Shown one piece after another: positions 16,128-25,333 of a DNA stretch of 64,000 bases. This DNA comes from JAJRZL01 sp964557855 (GTDB lineage: Bacteria > Zixibacteria > MSB-5A5 > GN15 > FEB-12). A model generated the notes under the pieces. It made no database searches. It saw only the letters and a program-made list of their open reading frames with translations, and was not told where the DNA came from. The stretch's first letter is position 1, and every line of letters starts with the position of its first letter. Where the stretch lies: assembly GCA_964557855.1 (NCBI GenBank), contig CAZLBP010000016.1:1-64000 (forward strand), given 5' to 3'. The position numbers and the translations under genes were made by a program.

Positions 16128-19100
16128 ATGTTTGGTAGTCGTAACGGGGTTATCCCTTTATTATGCTCAATAGCGCTGTCAGTCATCTTCGTTGCGGGGA
16201 ACGCGTTTGGGGCTGCCACGGGCAAAATCGCCGGTACTATCACCGATAAGAGTACCGGAGACCCGGTCATTGGCGCTTCGGTCACTATTCTGGGCACCAA
16301 CCGCGGTGCGATGACCGACCTCGACGGCGACTATGTCATACCGCAGATTGCACCCGGCACTTATACGTTGCGGGTCTCTCACCTGGACTATGCGACCGTG
16401 GAAATCACGGATGTGGAAGTAAAGGCCGATATTACTTCCAACCAGTCGATCGCGTTGCAGGAGGAGGCGACCGAGCTGCAAACGACTATTACCGTTAAGG
16501 GCGAGCGAGACCAGCTCGATATTTACCAGACATCCAATACCCAGATTATCGACAAAGAGACCATCCAGCGTCAGCCGGTGACACAAGTGGACGATCTGAT
16601 CGATCAGGTGGCGGGTGTGCAACAGGATCGTGAAGGTCAGATATTCATCCGCGGCGGTCGTGCCGGTGAGGTATCCTACATCGTTGACGGCGTGCCGATG
16701 GACGACCCGCTCGGCGGCGGAACGGGCGGCGCCCGTTTGTCGTTGGTGTCCGGGTCGATTCAGGAGTTGCAGGTTATCAAAGATGGGTTCGATCCGGAGT
16801 ACGGCAACGCCCTCTCGGGGATCATCAAGATTACGACCCAAACCGGCTCGCGCGACAACACGAGCCTGAACTTCCAGTTCCTCACCGATGATTTTGGAAA
16901 TGAGGACTTGAACAAGTATTCGCGCAACAACGACTACGTTCGTTTCTCCCTTTCCGGCCCGGATCCGTTCCTCAAGTCCAAAGTACTGCCCGCCCTTGGC
17001 TTGAACTTCCTCGAAGAGAAGGAATTCACGTACTACTTGTACGCTGAAATGGAGAAGAGCGACGGTGTCTATCAGTATTCTCAGTTCGACACGCCCCTCA
17101 CCCGGCGCAAAGACGACTTTTTCAACTTGCTTGGTTTTGATGTTCCGGAGCGTCGGCTCAATCGATACTACTATAACGCGAATTTCAAGTTCCGTCCCCG
17201 CCAGAATATGAACGTAGTGTTTTCCTACAAAGCATCCCAGGAGCGTGATCGACTCTTCCTCTGGTCTTATCGTTATTCTCCGCAGACGGCGCCGATTCGG
17301 GAGGACAAGTGGAAGTCGCTGTCGCTGGAGGTGTCACAGGCCCTGATGAAAGACATGAACTACGAGATGATTTTCTCGTATTCGGAAACGGGCTGGATGC
17401 AGAAGCCGGGTGATCCCAACAATCCGGGCATGGGGCGTGATCCGGATCAGTTCGAATTCGATTATGAATGGGAGGACTTTCAGGATAATAACGGCAATGG
17501 TATCTATGATCCCCCGGAGCCGATCCTCAACCTGTTTCCCGATACCGCCACCTATGGCACCGATTTTACCGGGCCGGCCTACACGTTCGGTGAGCTGAAT
17601 TTCGAAGATAATATCCAGAGCGCGACCTCCAACCTCTCGGACTTCCGGTTTAACAATAACGGCTATATTGACTCGCTGGAAGGCGAGCCGTATATCGATC
17701 TAAACGGCAACGGCGTGTGGGATGCCGGTGACTTTCTCCAGGACAAGAACGGTAACGGCGTACTGGACGACAACCGGATCAGTCGGGTCAACGTTCGTGA
17801 TCCGGAGCCGTTCGTGGACGGCGATTCGGTGATCGGTGAGCCGTTTACCGATTTCAACGGCAACCGTGTGTATGACCCGGGCATCGACGGCTTCGTGCGG
17901 TCGGCCGGACCGGACAACCAGGACTATAATCACAACGGTCGTCACGACGGCCCCAATGATCCGTGGACGCTGGGTACGCCTTTCGTCGATCGCAACGGTA
18001 ACGGTATTTATGATTTCCCCAACAATGTCTACGATCAGGGAGAACCGTTTACCGATGTCAACGGCAACGGCAAGTACGATTTCGGCGGCACCAACAGCTT
18101 CTTCGCCCCCTACACGTTCGGCGATGACCCGTTTTATGGCGGCGATGAGTCCCGGTGGCATTACCAGAATACGAAGACGTTGCGCGGTGAACTTAAGATC
18201 TTCCGTCAGATGGGGCACCATGAGCTCAAAGGCGGCGTGGCGTTCACCCGTCTGGACTTCGTTTATCAGGATATCGAGAAACCGTGGGTGCCGTATACCG
18301 GTCGGGCCGATGGCGGGCCGTATCCCAACCGCGGCGCCTTTCGTGACATGTTTGCCTACCAGCCGTATCACGGTACCGTTTACTTCAGGGATAAGCTGGA
18401 ATACGGTTCAATGATTGCATCCATCGGATTGCGCTGGGACTTCTTCCTTCAGGACAAGACGGACCTGGTGGAGATTGCCAAGGACGACGATCTCGGATCC
18501 GGCGTGATTCTGGGTGACCGGCAGAAGGTCTCCCCGCGAATCGGCTTCTCTTACCCGATTTCCGACAAAGCCAAGGTCCACTTCAACTACGGGCACTTTT
18601 ACCAGTTGCCGTCCTTGACCCGCATGTACGCCCGCAATACGACGGCCCTTGACCAGGATGCCGTGGTGGGCAACTACAATCTGGACTACCAGAAGACAGT
18701 CCAGTACTCGTTTGGTGTCAAGTACGCCATGTCGGAGTTCTATTCTATCGACGTCTCCGGCTACTTCAAGGATGAATTCGACAAGATCAACGTCGCCCAG
18801 GTGCAGGTGGGTCGGCTCAATCGTCAGCAGTACCGCAACAAGGACTACGGCCGCAGCCGTGGTTTCGAGCTGACGATCGAGAAGCGCGGCGGCGGTTATG
18901 TCAACGGGATGCTCAGTTATGTCTATGCTTTTGCCTTCGGAAAAGCCTCAGAGGAATCGCGGACGTACCAGACATCGTTTGAATTGTTGCGGGAGCCGCT
19001 TGATGAAGCCCCGCTGGACAACGATATCCGCCACAAGCTTGACGCCAACATTCAGATATTCGTTCCCAAGACCGTTAAGCCCCGGCTGTTCGGATTACCC

Positions 19101-19481
19101 ATACCCAACGGATGGACCCTCTCGGTCGTAACCCAAATAGAGAGCGGTACACCCTTCACTCCCTCCAGAGAATACCCGAACATATCGACGGTGACGGGTG
19201 AAGACATTCAACGGAATTCGCTCCGCTTGCCGTCTCTGGTGAATTTCGATATTCGGTTTACCAAAGATATTAGCCTCGTGGGTCTGGATCTGCAATACAT
19301 CCTGTGGGTAGAAAATGTCTTCGATACTCGGAACGTTGTTAGCGTCTACGGCAGCACGGGACGGGCAGACACGCAGCAGAATCAGAATCAAATCGTAAAG
19401 GGCGGGACGGAGTTCGATCTCAACCCGGCTAACTGGGACTACGGCCGCCAGATCCGGATGGGACTTGAGGTCAACCTGTAG
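16128..19481 (+). CDS. TonB-dependent outer membrane receptor with calcium-loop-like repeats
   Basis: Outer-membrane transporter for an unknown large substrate. ATG 16128 is preferred (GGAGG nine bases upstream); ATG 16104 in frame is possible. A signal peptide precedes a carboxypeptidase-regulatory-like beta-sandwich (GKIAGTITDKSTGDPVIGAS), then a plug domain (about residues 110-240, with FIRGGRAGEVSYIVDGVPM) and a long beta-barrel ending in an aromatic-rich strand. About 1117 residues. Unusually, residues near 450-650 contain eight DxNxNGxxD-like loops (DNNGNGIYD, DLNGNGVWD, DKNGNGVLD, DFNGNRVYD, DYNHNGRHD, DRNGNGIYD, DVNGNGKYD and a degenerate NNNGYID), which look like EF-hand/dockerin-type calcium sites in an extracellular loop. 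PorV-like and lipoprotein genes follow. Confidence 0.9.
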   Translation: MFGSRNGVIPLLCSIALSVIFVAGNAFGAATGKIAGTITDKSTGDPVIGASVTILGTNRGAMTDLDGDYVIPQIAPGTYTLRVSHLDYATVEITDVEVKADITSNQSIALQEEATELQTTITVKGERDQLDIYQTSNTQIIDKETIQRQPVTQVDDLIDQVAGVQQDREGQIFIRGGRAGEVSYIVDGVPMDDPLGGGTGGARLSLVSGSIQELQVIKDGFDPEYGNALSGIIKITTQTGSRDNTSLNFQFLTDDFGNEDLNKYSRNNDYVRFSLSGPDPFLKSKVLPALGLNFLEEKEFTYYLYAEMEKSDGVYQYSQFDTPLTRRKDDFFNLLGFDVPERRLNRYYYNANFKFRPRQNMNVVFSYKASQERDRLFLWSYRYSPQTAPIREDKWKSLSLEVSQALMKDMNYEMIFSYSETGWMQKPGDPNNPGMGRDPDQFEFDYEWEDFQDNNGNGIYDPPEPILNLFPDTATYGTDFTGPAYTFGELNFEDNIQSATSNLSDFRFNNNGYIDSLEGEPYIDLNGNGVWDAGDFLQDKNGNGVLDDNRISRVNVRDPEPFVDGDSVIGEPFTDFNGNRVYDPGIDGFVRSAGPDNQDYNHNGRHDGPNDPWTLGTPFVDRNGNGIYDFPNNVYDQGEPFTDVNGNGKYDFGGTNSFFAPYTFGDDPFYGGDESRWHYQNTKTLRGELKIFRQMGHHELKGGVAFTRLDFVYQDIEKPWVPYTGRADGGPYPNRGAFRDMFAYQPYHGTVYFRDKLEYGSMIASIGLRWDFFLQDKTDLVEIAKDDDLGSGVILGDRQKVSPRIGFSYPISDKAKVHFNYGHFYQLPSLTRMYARNTTALDQDAVVGNYNLDYQKTVQYSFGVKYAMSEFYSIDVSGYFKDEFDKINVAQVQVGRLNRQQYRNKDYGRSRGFELTIEKRGGGYVNGMLSYVYAFAFGKASEESRTYQTSFELLREPLDEAPLDNDIRHKLDANIQIFVPKTVKPRLFGLPIPNGWTLSVVTQIESGTPFTPSREYPNISTVTGEDIQRNSLRLPSLVNFDIRFTKDISLVGLDLQYILWVENVFDTRNVVSVYGSTGRADTQQNQNQIVKGGTEFDLNPANWDYGRQIRMGLEVNL

Positions 19482-19526
19482 TGATAATGTGGCAATAGCA
19501 GATGTTTAGTATATGATGAGGACTCT

Positions 19527-20507
19527 ATGAAATTGAGATTTAGCAGAATATGGCAGACGGCCCCGCTGACCGGTTGGAGTTCGCGCAAGGGGATGCTGAT
19601 TGCAGCCGTATTGCTGGTTATGGTACCCTCCGTGGCTTGGTCGCAGGCAAAGGTCGGCACCACGGGCGCCCAGTTCCTGGAATTGGGTGTATCGGCCCGT
19701 GCCATGGGGATGGCCGAAGCCTTTACGGCCGTATCGGATGACATCTCGGCGGTGTACTATAACCCGGCCGGATTGACGTCACTGTATGGCAGGGAGGCCG
19801 CTTTTACTTACATCAGACTGCCGGCCGACATCAACTACGGGTTCGGCGCCCTCGGCATACCCCTGGAGAACATTGGCGGTGTCCTGGGATTCGGTGTCTA
19901 TGCTCTCGGTTCGGGCGACATTAATGAGACGACGTACGATGATATAACGACGGGACGTATCTTCTCCTGGAATGATTTTTCCGCGGCGGTCAGTTATGGT
20001 CGGTATCTGACCGATCGTTTCTCGATCGGCTTTACGGTGAAATATATCGGTGAGTTCGCTCATGATTACAGCGCCAGCGGCTGGGCCGCCGACGTCGGAA
20101 CGACGTATGACACCGGCTTTCGCGGTTTCAAAATCGCCATGGTTATCACGAACTTCGGACCGGATATGAAGTTCATTCGTAACGATTACCCTCTCCCCAT
20201 CAACTTCAAATTCGGCGGAGCTATCAACGTTATAGAAAGTAATGACTACGTACTAACGTATGTGGCCGAGGGTTCTCACCCTTCGGACAATCTGGAAAAA
20301 TACAATACCGGCGCCGAGTTCGTTTATCAGGATATGTTCATTCTGCGAGCCGGCGGCCGTTTCAATTACGATGTTGACGGGTTCACGGCCGGCGGGGGCT
20401 TGCGGTTGCCGTTCGGTGAGGATCAGGAGCTCCGGTTCGATTACGCCTTCCAGGATTTTGGTGTGCTGACCGAAGTTCACCGTTTTACGATGTCACTTGC
20501 ATTCTAA
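19527..20507 (+). CDS. PorV/PorQ-family outer membrane beta-barrel protein
   Basis: Predicted outer-membrane barrel of the PorV/PorQ (UPF0164) family, some members of which are shuttle or attachment components of type IX secretion. A long n-region and signal peptide (LIAAVLLVMVPSVAWS) precede the family hallmark GARFLELGVSARAMGMAEAF-like segment, here reading AQFLELGVSARAMGMAEA, then AVYYNPAGLTSL. Alternating hydrophobic strands continue to the C-terminal aromatic (TMSLAF). Length is 326 residues. It lies 45 bases after the TonB receptor and 20 before the lipoprotein gene, so the three form an operon. Whether it serves secretion or assists the receptor is unknown. Confidence 0.8.
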   Translation: MKLRFSRIWQTAPLTGWSSRKGMLIAAVLLVMVPSVAWSQAKVGTTGAQFLELGVSARAMGMAEAFTAVSDDISAVYYNPAGLTSLYGREAAFTYIRLPADINYGFGALGIPLENIGGVLGFGVYALGSGDINETTYDDITTGRIFSWNDFSAAVSYGRYLTDRFSIGFTVKYIGEFAHDYSASGWAADVGTTYDTGFRGFKIAMVITNFGPDMKFIRNDYPLPINFKFGGAINVIESNDYVLTYVAEGSHPSDNLEKYNTGAEFVYQDMFILRAGGRFNYDVDGFTAGGGLRLPFGEDQELRFDYAFQDFGVLTEVHRFTMSLAF

Positions 20508-20527
20508 AGAGGATAACCGGGTAAAAT

Positions 20528-22807
20528 ATGATGAATAGTAACAGCGCCAAAAGAGCAAATTCCGCAGTCGTTCTGGGGTTACTGCTCGCCTCAGTTCTGG
20601 CATACCTTGTATTTCACTTCGCCGGCTGTACCAACACGCTTGATGGTGAGCTTGACGAAAACGTAAGGCCGATAGTGTATTTTGTTAATATTCCGCCCGA
20701 GGGACAGTCGTTTTCCCGCAATCCGGTAGTCTACTGGTACGGGACCGATACGGACGGCTTGATCGACTACTACCGGTATCATGTCGCGACTCAGAATGAG
20801 ATCGGGAGCATGACCTTGGATGATTACATTCTTACGCTGAGTGACGAGATTTCGATCACCTGTGATACAGTGTTCGATTCGCCCAGTCCCGGCGATACCG
20901 TCATCGTCTGCGATACGATATCTGACTGGGACTATGTCGACGTTGACCCGGTGGCTGCCAACCCGCAAACCGCAGTGAGTGTAAGTCTGACCGCCGACCC
21001 CACTAATCCGGTGCGGAACTTCGTTTCGCAATGGGTGTTCCTGCAGGCTTTCGATTTGGATGGGGCGGCATCCGACATTGTCTATCGTCTGTTTAAGAGG
21101 AACGACAACCCACCGCAGACTCTCCTGTACGGTATTCCACCGAACGATACGCCGTTCGTCAATTCCCCCACTCCCGGAGGCATCATTACGGGGATTCGTT
21201 TGCGATGGGAGGGTTCCGATCCGATCGATTATCCGCAGGATCCGCCGCCCTTCGAATTCCAGTGGCGATTATACGGTCCCTATACGAATGCCGAGCTGGA
21301 AAAGATGCGCAATACGTACGGTTTCTTTACGGAAGTCTTCGTGACCACTGACGGATTCGTCTATCGTATCGGAGATACACTGATACGGTGTGACACGACG
21401 TTGATTGACGGCGAACCGGAGGAGTCTTGCGACACGCTCCTTATTGATCCGGACAACAATCTGAGCGGCACACTGGGAACCTGGGAACGTTATTTCCGGG
21501 TCGACGATAATGATTTTGTCCTGTCGGATTTCAACCGCGTTATAGACAGTTCCTGGGACGGGCTCGATTCCTGGGTGCTGGAGCAAACGGACACGATATA
21601 CAACGTGTACCGGAATTTCGACACCGATACCACGCTGCTGATGAACTTCGTTTTCTGGGTGCGATCTCGGGACGACGCACTGGTGGCCGACCTGGCGCCC
21701 GCGTTCACGACCGGTGTCAAAGTTTTGGAGCCCCGCTTCGAAAGGGATGTGGGCGTACTTGATTGGCGCAACAAATTAGGCTGCAATCCGACCAAGCCCT
21801 CAGGTACCTTTAATACTGAGAATTTTTGGAAAGAGGTCGTGGAAGGCTGGGGGAGCCGGAATATAGATGGCGGAGTCGAATTCGACATCAGCAGGGATTA
21901 TCTCAGCACTCCCGTGTACAGCGGTCGCGGCCTGCCGCTTGATTTTCTCCTCAAGCACAAGATAATTATTTGCTACAATGAAGGCATCAAGGGGACGGAA
22001 ATCAGCACCGCGGAGATGGGCGGCGTATTGTTCAAAGCCATTGACGCCGGCGTCAACGTGTGGGCCACATGGCGCGCACCGCTGGTTGGCCAGTGTGGCT
22101 CGTCTCCGAACCCATCCGTCGTGGTGCCTTTCAATTATGGTTTTTATTTCGCGGTGTCCGGCATGGTTTCTCCGGGTTGGACGTGCCACGCCATCGATAT
22201 CGGTCTGCCGGATCGAAACTGCCAGCTGTTCCGAAGTGAAGACTTCGTCGGAGCCCACAGCCTTCGCCCCAATCGTTGGCCGGACCTCGATATCGACTCT
22301 CTGGCTGTGGCCACTCGTTACAATTGGGAGCCGGTTGCGCTCGGAATCGGCTTTGACGATACGCTGCCTTGTTTACCCGAGGTGGGCTGGAGCGAAGCGG
22401 GCCTCGGTGCGGAAATCATGTACCTGTATAAGTCAATACATGGAGCCGACCATCCTCTGGGAAGTACCGACCAATTTGACTATATCATGGAGGGTACCCC
22501 GGTAGCACACCGGTTCAACCCGACGCTGTTCAGGACAGTACACTTCAGTTTTACGATTACTTCTTTATCCGAGGAGCCGGGCAACTCGACGGGCGGCTCC
22601 ACGAGTCAACGAGACGCTATTGCCGACACTGTCCTCAACTGGCTCTACGATCCGTCAATAGCGGCTGCGGTGTCCGGCGAGCGATACCCCGACGCACCGG
22701 TTAAACTGTCCGTGTCGGAGCAGCGAAAGCGCTATTGGGAGCAGAATGATCAGTGGGCGCGTGAAGCGGGATTCGTCATTGACCCCAAGTTGCGAGAGGA
22801 CGAATAG
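20528..22807 (+). CDS. Large lipoprotein of unknown function
   Basis: No enzyme family was recognised. The N-terminus has a basic n-region, a hydrophobic helix and a lipobox (HFAGC, Cys at residue 34), so it is probably an outer-membrane lipoprotein. The early region (about residues 48-90) resembles fibronectin/Ig-like strands with WYGTDTDGLIDYYRYHV. Later segments are rich in Asp, Thr and paired Cys (ITCDTVFD, IVCDTISDWD, IRCDTTLIDG), suggesting disulfides. Length is 759 residues. It is the third gene of the receptor-PorV operon and ends at a strong terminator. By position it could be a surface substrate-binding partner of the receptor, analogous to but not homologous with SusD. Confidence 0.65.
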   Translation: MMNSNSAKRANSAVVLGLLLASVLAYLVFHFAGCTNTLDGELDENVRPIVYFVNIPPEGQSFSRNPVVYWYGTDTDGLIDYYRYHVATQNEIGSMTLDDYILTLSDEISITCDTVFDSPSPGDTVIVCDTISDWDYVDVDPVAANPQTAVSVSLTADPTNPVRNFVSQWVFLQAFDLDGAASDIVYRLFKRNDNPPQTLLYGIPPNDTPFVNSPTPGGIITGIRLRWEGSDPIDYPQDPPPFEFQWRLYGPYTNAELEKMRNTYGFFTEVFVTTDGFVYRIGDTLIRCDTTLIDGEPEESCDTLLIDPDNNLSGTLGTWERYFRVDDNDFVLSDFNRVIDSSWDGLDSWVLEQTDTIYNVYRNFDTDTTLLMNFVFWVRSRDDALVADLAPAFTTGVKVLEPRFERDVGVLDWRNKLGCNPTKPSGTFNTENFWKEVVEGWGSRNIDGGVEFDISRDYLSTPVYSGRGLPLDFLLKHKIIICYNEGIKGTEISTAEMGGVLFKAIDAGVNVWATWRAPLVGQCGSSPNPSVVVPFNYGFYFAVSGMVSPGWTCHAIDIGLPDRNCQLFRSEDFVGAHSLRPNRWPDLDIDSLAVATRYNWEPVALGIGFDDTLPCLPEVGWSEAGLGAEIMYLYKSIHGADHPLGSTDQFDYIMEGTPVAHRFNPTLFRTVHFSFTITSLSEEPGNSTGGSTSQRDAIADTVLNWLYDPSIAAAVSGERYPDAPVKLSVSEQRKRYWEQNDQWAREAGFVIDPKLREDE

Positions 22808-22847
22808 GTTCGGCACTACCTGACATTGACTACAGATGAATGACTTC

Positions 22848-22875
22848 AGGGCCGGGTTATCCCGGCCCTTTTTTT
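22848..22875. terminator. Rho-independent terminator serving convergent genes
   Basis: A perfect stem AGGGCCGGG / CCCGGCCCT with a TTAT loop (22848-22869) runs straight into a T tract to 22875. It ends the TonB receptor operon on the plus strand and overlaps the stop region of the convergent glycosyltransferase gene. Confidence 0.9.
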
Positions 22876-25048
22876 ACCTTAATCGTTCGCGGAATTCTTT
22901 CACGTACCGACTGTTGGGGAACAGCCTCTCGGCGATTGTCAGGACCGAGTCCGCGGCCTGGCTCTGGTTAACGGACAAATAACCGTTCACAAGATTCAGG
23001 TACGCCGCCGCTAATGTCGGGTCCAATTCGATCGCTTGTCGGCTGTACCGGATCGACTTGCCGTACTGTTCGGTCAAGCCGCTGATATAACCCAACTGAT
23101 AAGCAACCTTCGCTTTTTGCTCCCGGACGTTGTCGGAGCTATTACGGAAATCATGTCGAAATGCTTCATCATCGGTTTCGATCGGCGGAGGATCGGCGGC
23201 CAGCCCCCGCAACAAGATCTGTTCAGCCCGATCGTACATTTCTTTGTTACTCAGCAGTATGCCGGCGTCGTTCATTAAATAGACATCGTTGTTGGTGCGG
23301 GCGGCCGCGGCAAGGGTCTCCCGCCAGAGAACACTCTCCGAAACCGTGTCGACAGCGAATAGACCTCTGAGCAAGACGGCATTGGGCACGATTCGATACG
23401 GCTTTTGATCAAGAGCGTGCCGGGAGAGTTCCACGGCTGCCTCGAAGTCTTCTTCCAGCAGGTGCAGCGAGGCCAGATTGGTGTAGGCATTGGTTCGGTT
23501 CGGATGAAGTCGGATCTCCTGTTTGAAAAAGTGCCTTGCCGGTTCAAGTTCTCCCAGGCGCAGGTAAGTAACACCCAGGTTGAGGTTGACCTCGGGGAAA
23601 GTGGAATCGATCTCATAAGCCCTTTGGTGGTACCGCAGAGCCGTTTCGAAATCATCCTGAGCGTAATGGTACAAACCGGCAGCCGTCATGGCATGAGTGG
23701 ATGAACCCGCCGGCAGTGGCGCCAGGGGCAGGTACGTAATCAGTCCCGCTACGCCGCCGACAGTCAGGAGACGCCACAATCCGGTTTCGTTGTGTCTGAT
23801 ACGGCGATATAGTTCCCACAGCCCGGCTGCCCCGAGAACGCAGTAATACGGCACCAACGGCAGTCGAAAACGGCTGCTGAAAAAGAACAGCGCTACAGCC
23901 AGAATGTACACCAGGATGAGAGCCAGCAGGAGAGTTGACTTCCGATCTCTGAGTCCCCTGCCGGCGGCACAAACCGCCGTCAGTATGAAGAGAACCCCGA
24001 AATTCAGGGGATTGTAGGCCAGAATCCATAACTGCTGCCGGAAGTGATCGAGCTCGCGATTATTGGAGATCTCCTTGTTGGAGATGTTTCGATAGATTTT
24101 CTCCAGAGAGAGCATCGAGAATTCTCCTGGGTTCTCTTTTATCCAATTGATCGTTCGAGACGTCCAGTACGATGATACTTCACCGGGCTTCAAAGAACGA
24201 CCCATATCGATCTCGGCTATGTGTTTGATATCTTCCATTCGCCAATTGAATCCCATCGGTTCGGGGAGAATGGCCGAAACGCCGTCAGCCTTCTCGTTAT
24301 TGCCGATGTACAGGTTAATACCTCCCTGAGCTGAAATAAGCACCGGATCGGATGCGATCAACAGGTTCCGGAGAGTTATTGCACCGATGATAATCACCGC
24401 TCCACTGACAAACGCCGAGAATTGCCGCAGCGGTCTTCCGATTCGACTTCGATAATACAGGATTGCCACAGCCGACAGCGGAACAATAACGAGGATAGTC
24501 GGTCTGGTAATCGCCGACAAACCCAGTAAGACACCTGTGATAAATGCGTTCCGGAACGTTCGCTCTTCGAGCCAGATCAGCATCCGATAGATTGTAATCT
24601 GCATGAGCAGGGTAAAAAGAGGATCCAGCAGCAACTCCGGTTCGAAGTATATTGCCATCGGGTAGACCGCGTGGAGTGCGGCGGCGATTACTCCCGTCTT
24701 CCTGTCGAACAGCTTTCTACCCAGTAGATACGTCATAACTACCGAGCTCAGTCCAATCAGCAGCCCAAACAACCTCCCCACCCAAATGGACGCCCCGAAT
24801 ACCGTATACAGCAGCGCCAGGGAAAAGGCGTAAAACGGGGCGCGGAAGTACGTAGTGTCACCCAGGATGTTGCCGTCCGCTATAGACTGCGCCCAATGGT
24901 GATGGTAGTTGTTGTCGACCGTTAAGATATCCCAGTCAGGTAGAGACTGGTATTGCCAGAGATAAATAACCCTAAGCAACCCGGCCAGAAGGAGTACCCA
25001 GAAGAACCCTCCGTGAAGACTCCATACTCTCCGCTTGTCTGCAATCAT
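22874..25048 (-). CDS. GT39/PMT-like membrane glycosyltransferase fused to C-terminal TPR repeats
   Basis: Integral membrane protein of the dolichyl-phosphate-mannose-protein mannosyltransferase-like (PMT_2) superfamily, which uses lipid-linked sugars to modify proteins or lipids on the periplasmic side. Residues 10-430 contain about ten helices. The first periplasmic loop holds acidic residues (PDWDILTVDNNYHHHWAQSI), and FRAPFYAFSLAL follows. From about residue 440 to the end (724) there are TPR units, for example TFPEVNLNLGVTYLRLGELEPA and PTLAAAYLNLVNGYL, presumably periplasmic. The enzyme-TPR fusion suggests that the TPR part recruits an acceptor or partner. Encoded alone between a terminator and a divergent protease gene. 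Confidence 0.8.
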   Translation of the reverse strand: MIADKRRVWSLHGGFFWVLLLAGLLRVIYLWQYQSLPDWDILTVDNNYHHHWAQSIADGNILGDTTYFRAPFYAFSLALLYTVFGASIWVGRLFGLLIGLSSVVMTYLLGRKLFDRKTGVIAAALHAVYPMAIYFEPELLLDPLFTLLMQITIYRMLIWLEERTFRNAFITGVLLGLSAITRPTILVIVPLSAVAILYYRSRIGRPLRQFSAFVSGAVIIIGAITLRNLLIASDPVLISAQGGINLYIGNNEKADGVSAILPEPMGFNWRMEDIKHIAEIDMGRSLKPGEVSSYWTSRTINWIKENPGEFSMLSLEKIYRNISNKEISNNRELDHFRQQLWILAYNPLNFGVLFILTAVCAAGRGLRDRKSTLLLALILVYILAVALFFFSSRFRLPLVPYYCVLGAAGLWELYRRIRHNETGLWRLLTVGGVAGLITYLPLAPLPAGSSTHAMTAAGLYHYAQDDFETALRYHQRAYEIDSTFPEVNLNLGVTYLRLGELEPARHFFKQEIRLHPNRTNAYTNLASLHLLEEDFEAAVELSRHALDQKPYRIVPNAVLLRGLFAVDTVSESVLWRETLAAAARTNNDVYLMNDAGILLSNKEMYDRAEQILLRGLAADPPPIETDDEAFRHDFRNSSDNVREQKAKVAYQLGYISGLTEQYGKSIRYSRQAIELDPTLAAAYLNLVNGYLSVNQSQAADSVLTIAERLFPNSRYVKEFRERLR

Positions 25049-25182
25049 GACCAGAATATAGGTATTCTCTCTCAGAAAAGTATGTAAAAAGATGCGTAAT
25101 GTAGCTTGTATTGTGCAATGCTTTGCATATCTGCCGTGAGTGCAATAAGAGACAGATAAACCTGCAAAGTATGGATTGATGC

Positions 25183-25211
25183 TTGACTATAAGTGATTGC
25201 TGTAGTATATT
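25183..25211 (+). promoter_or_regulatory. Sigma70-type promoter for the S8 protease
   Basis: TTGACT (25183-25188), 17-base spacer, TATATT (25206-25211), in an AT-rich stretch about 120 bases before the protease start. The rest of the 25049-25333 gap shows no gene and would also hold the divergent promoter of the GT39-like gene. Confidence 0.65.
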
Positions 25212-25333
25212 GATATGTAAGAGCTTAGTGTTTATCTTATTCTTCTATATGCACAGGACTATCCACTTCGGACGATTTCTGCCGGCGGCATGAGCTTTGC
25301 TCGATTCCAACTCAGACTTTCTGAGGAGTATCA

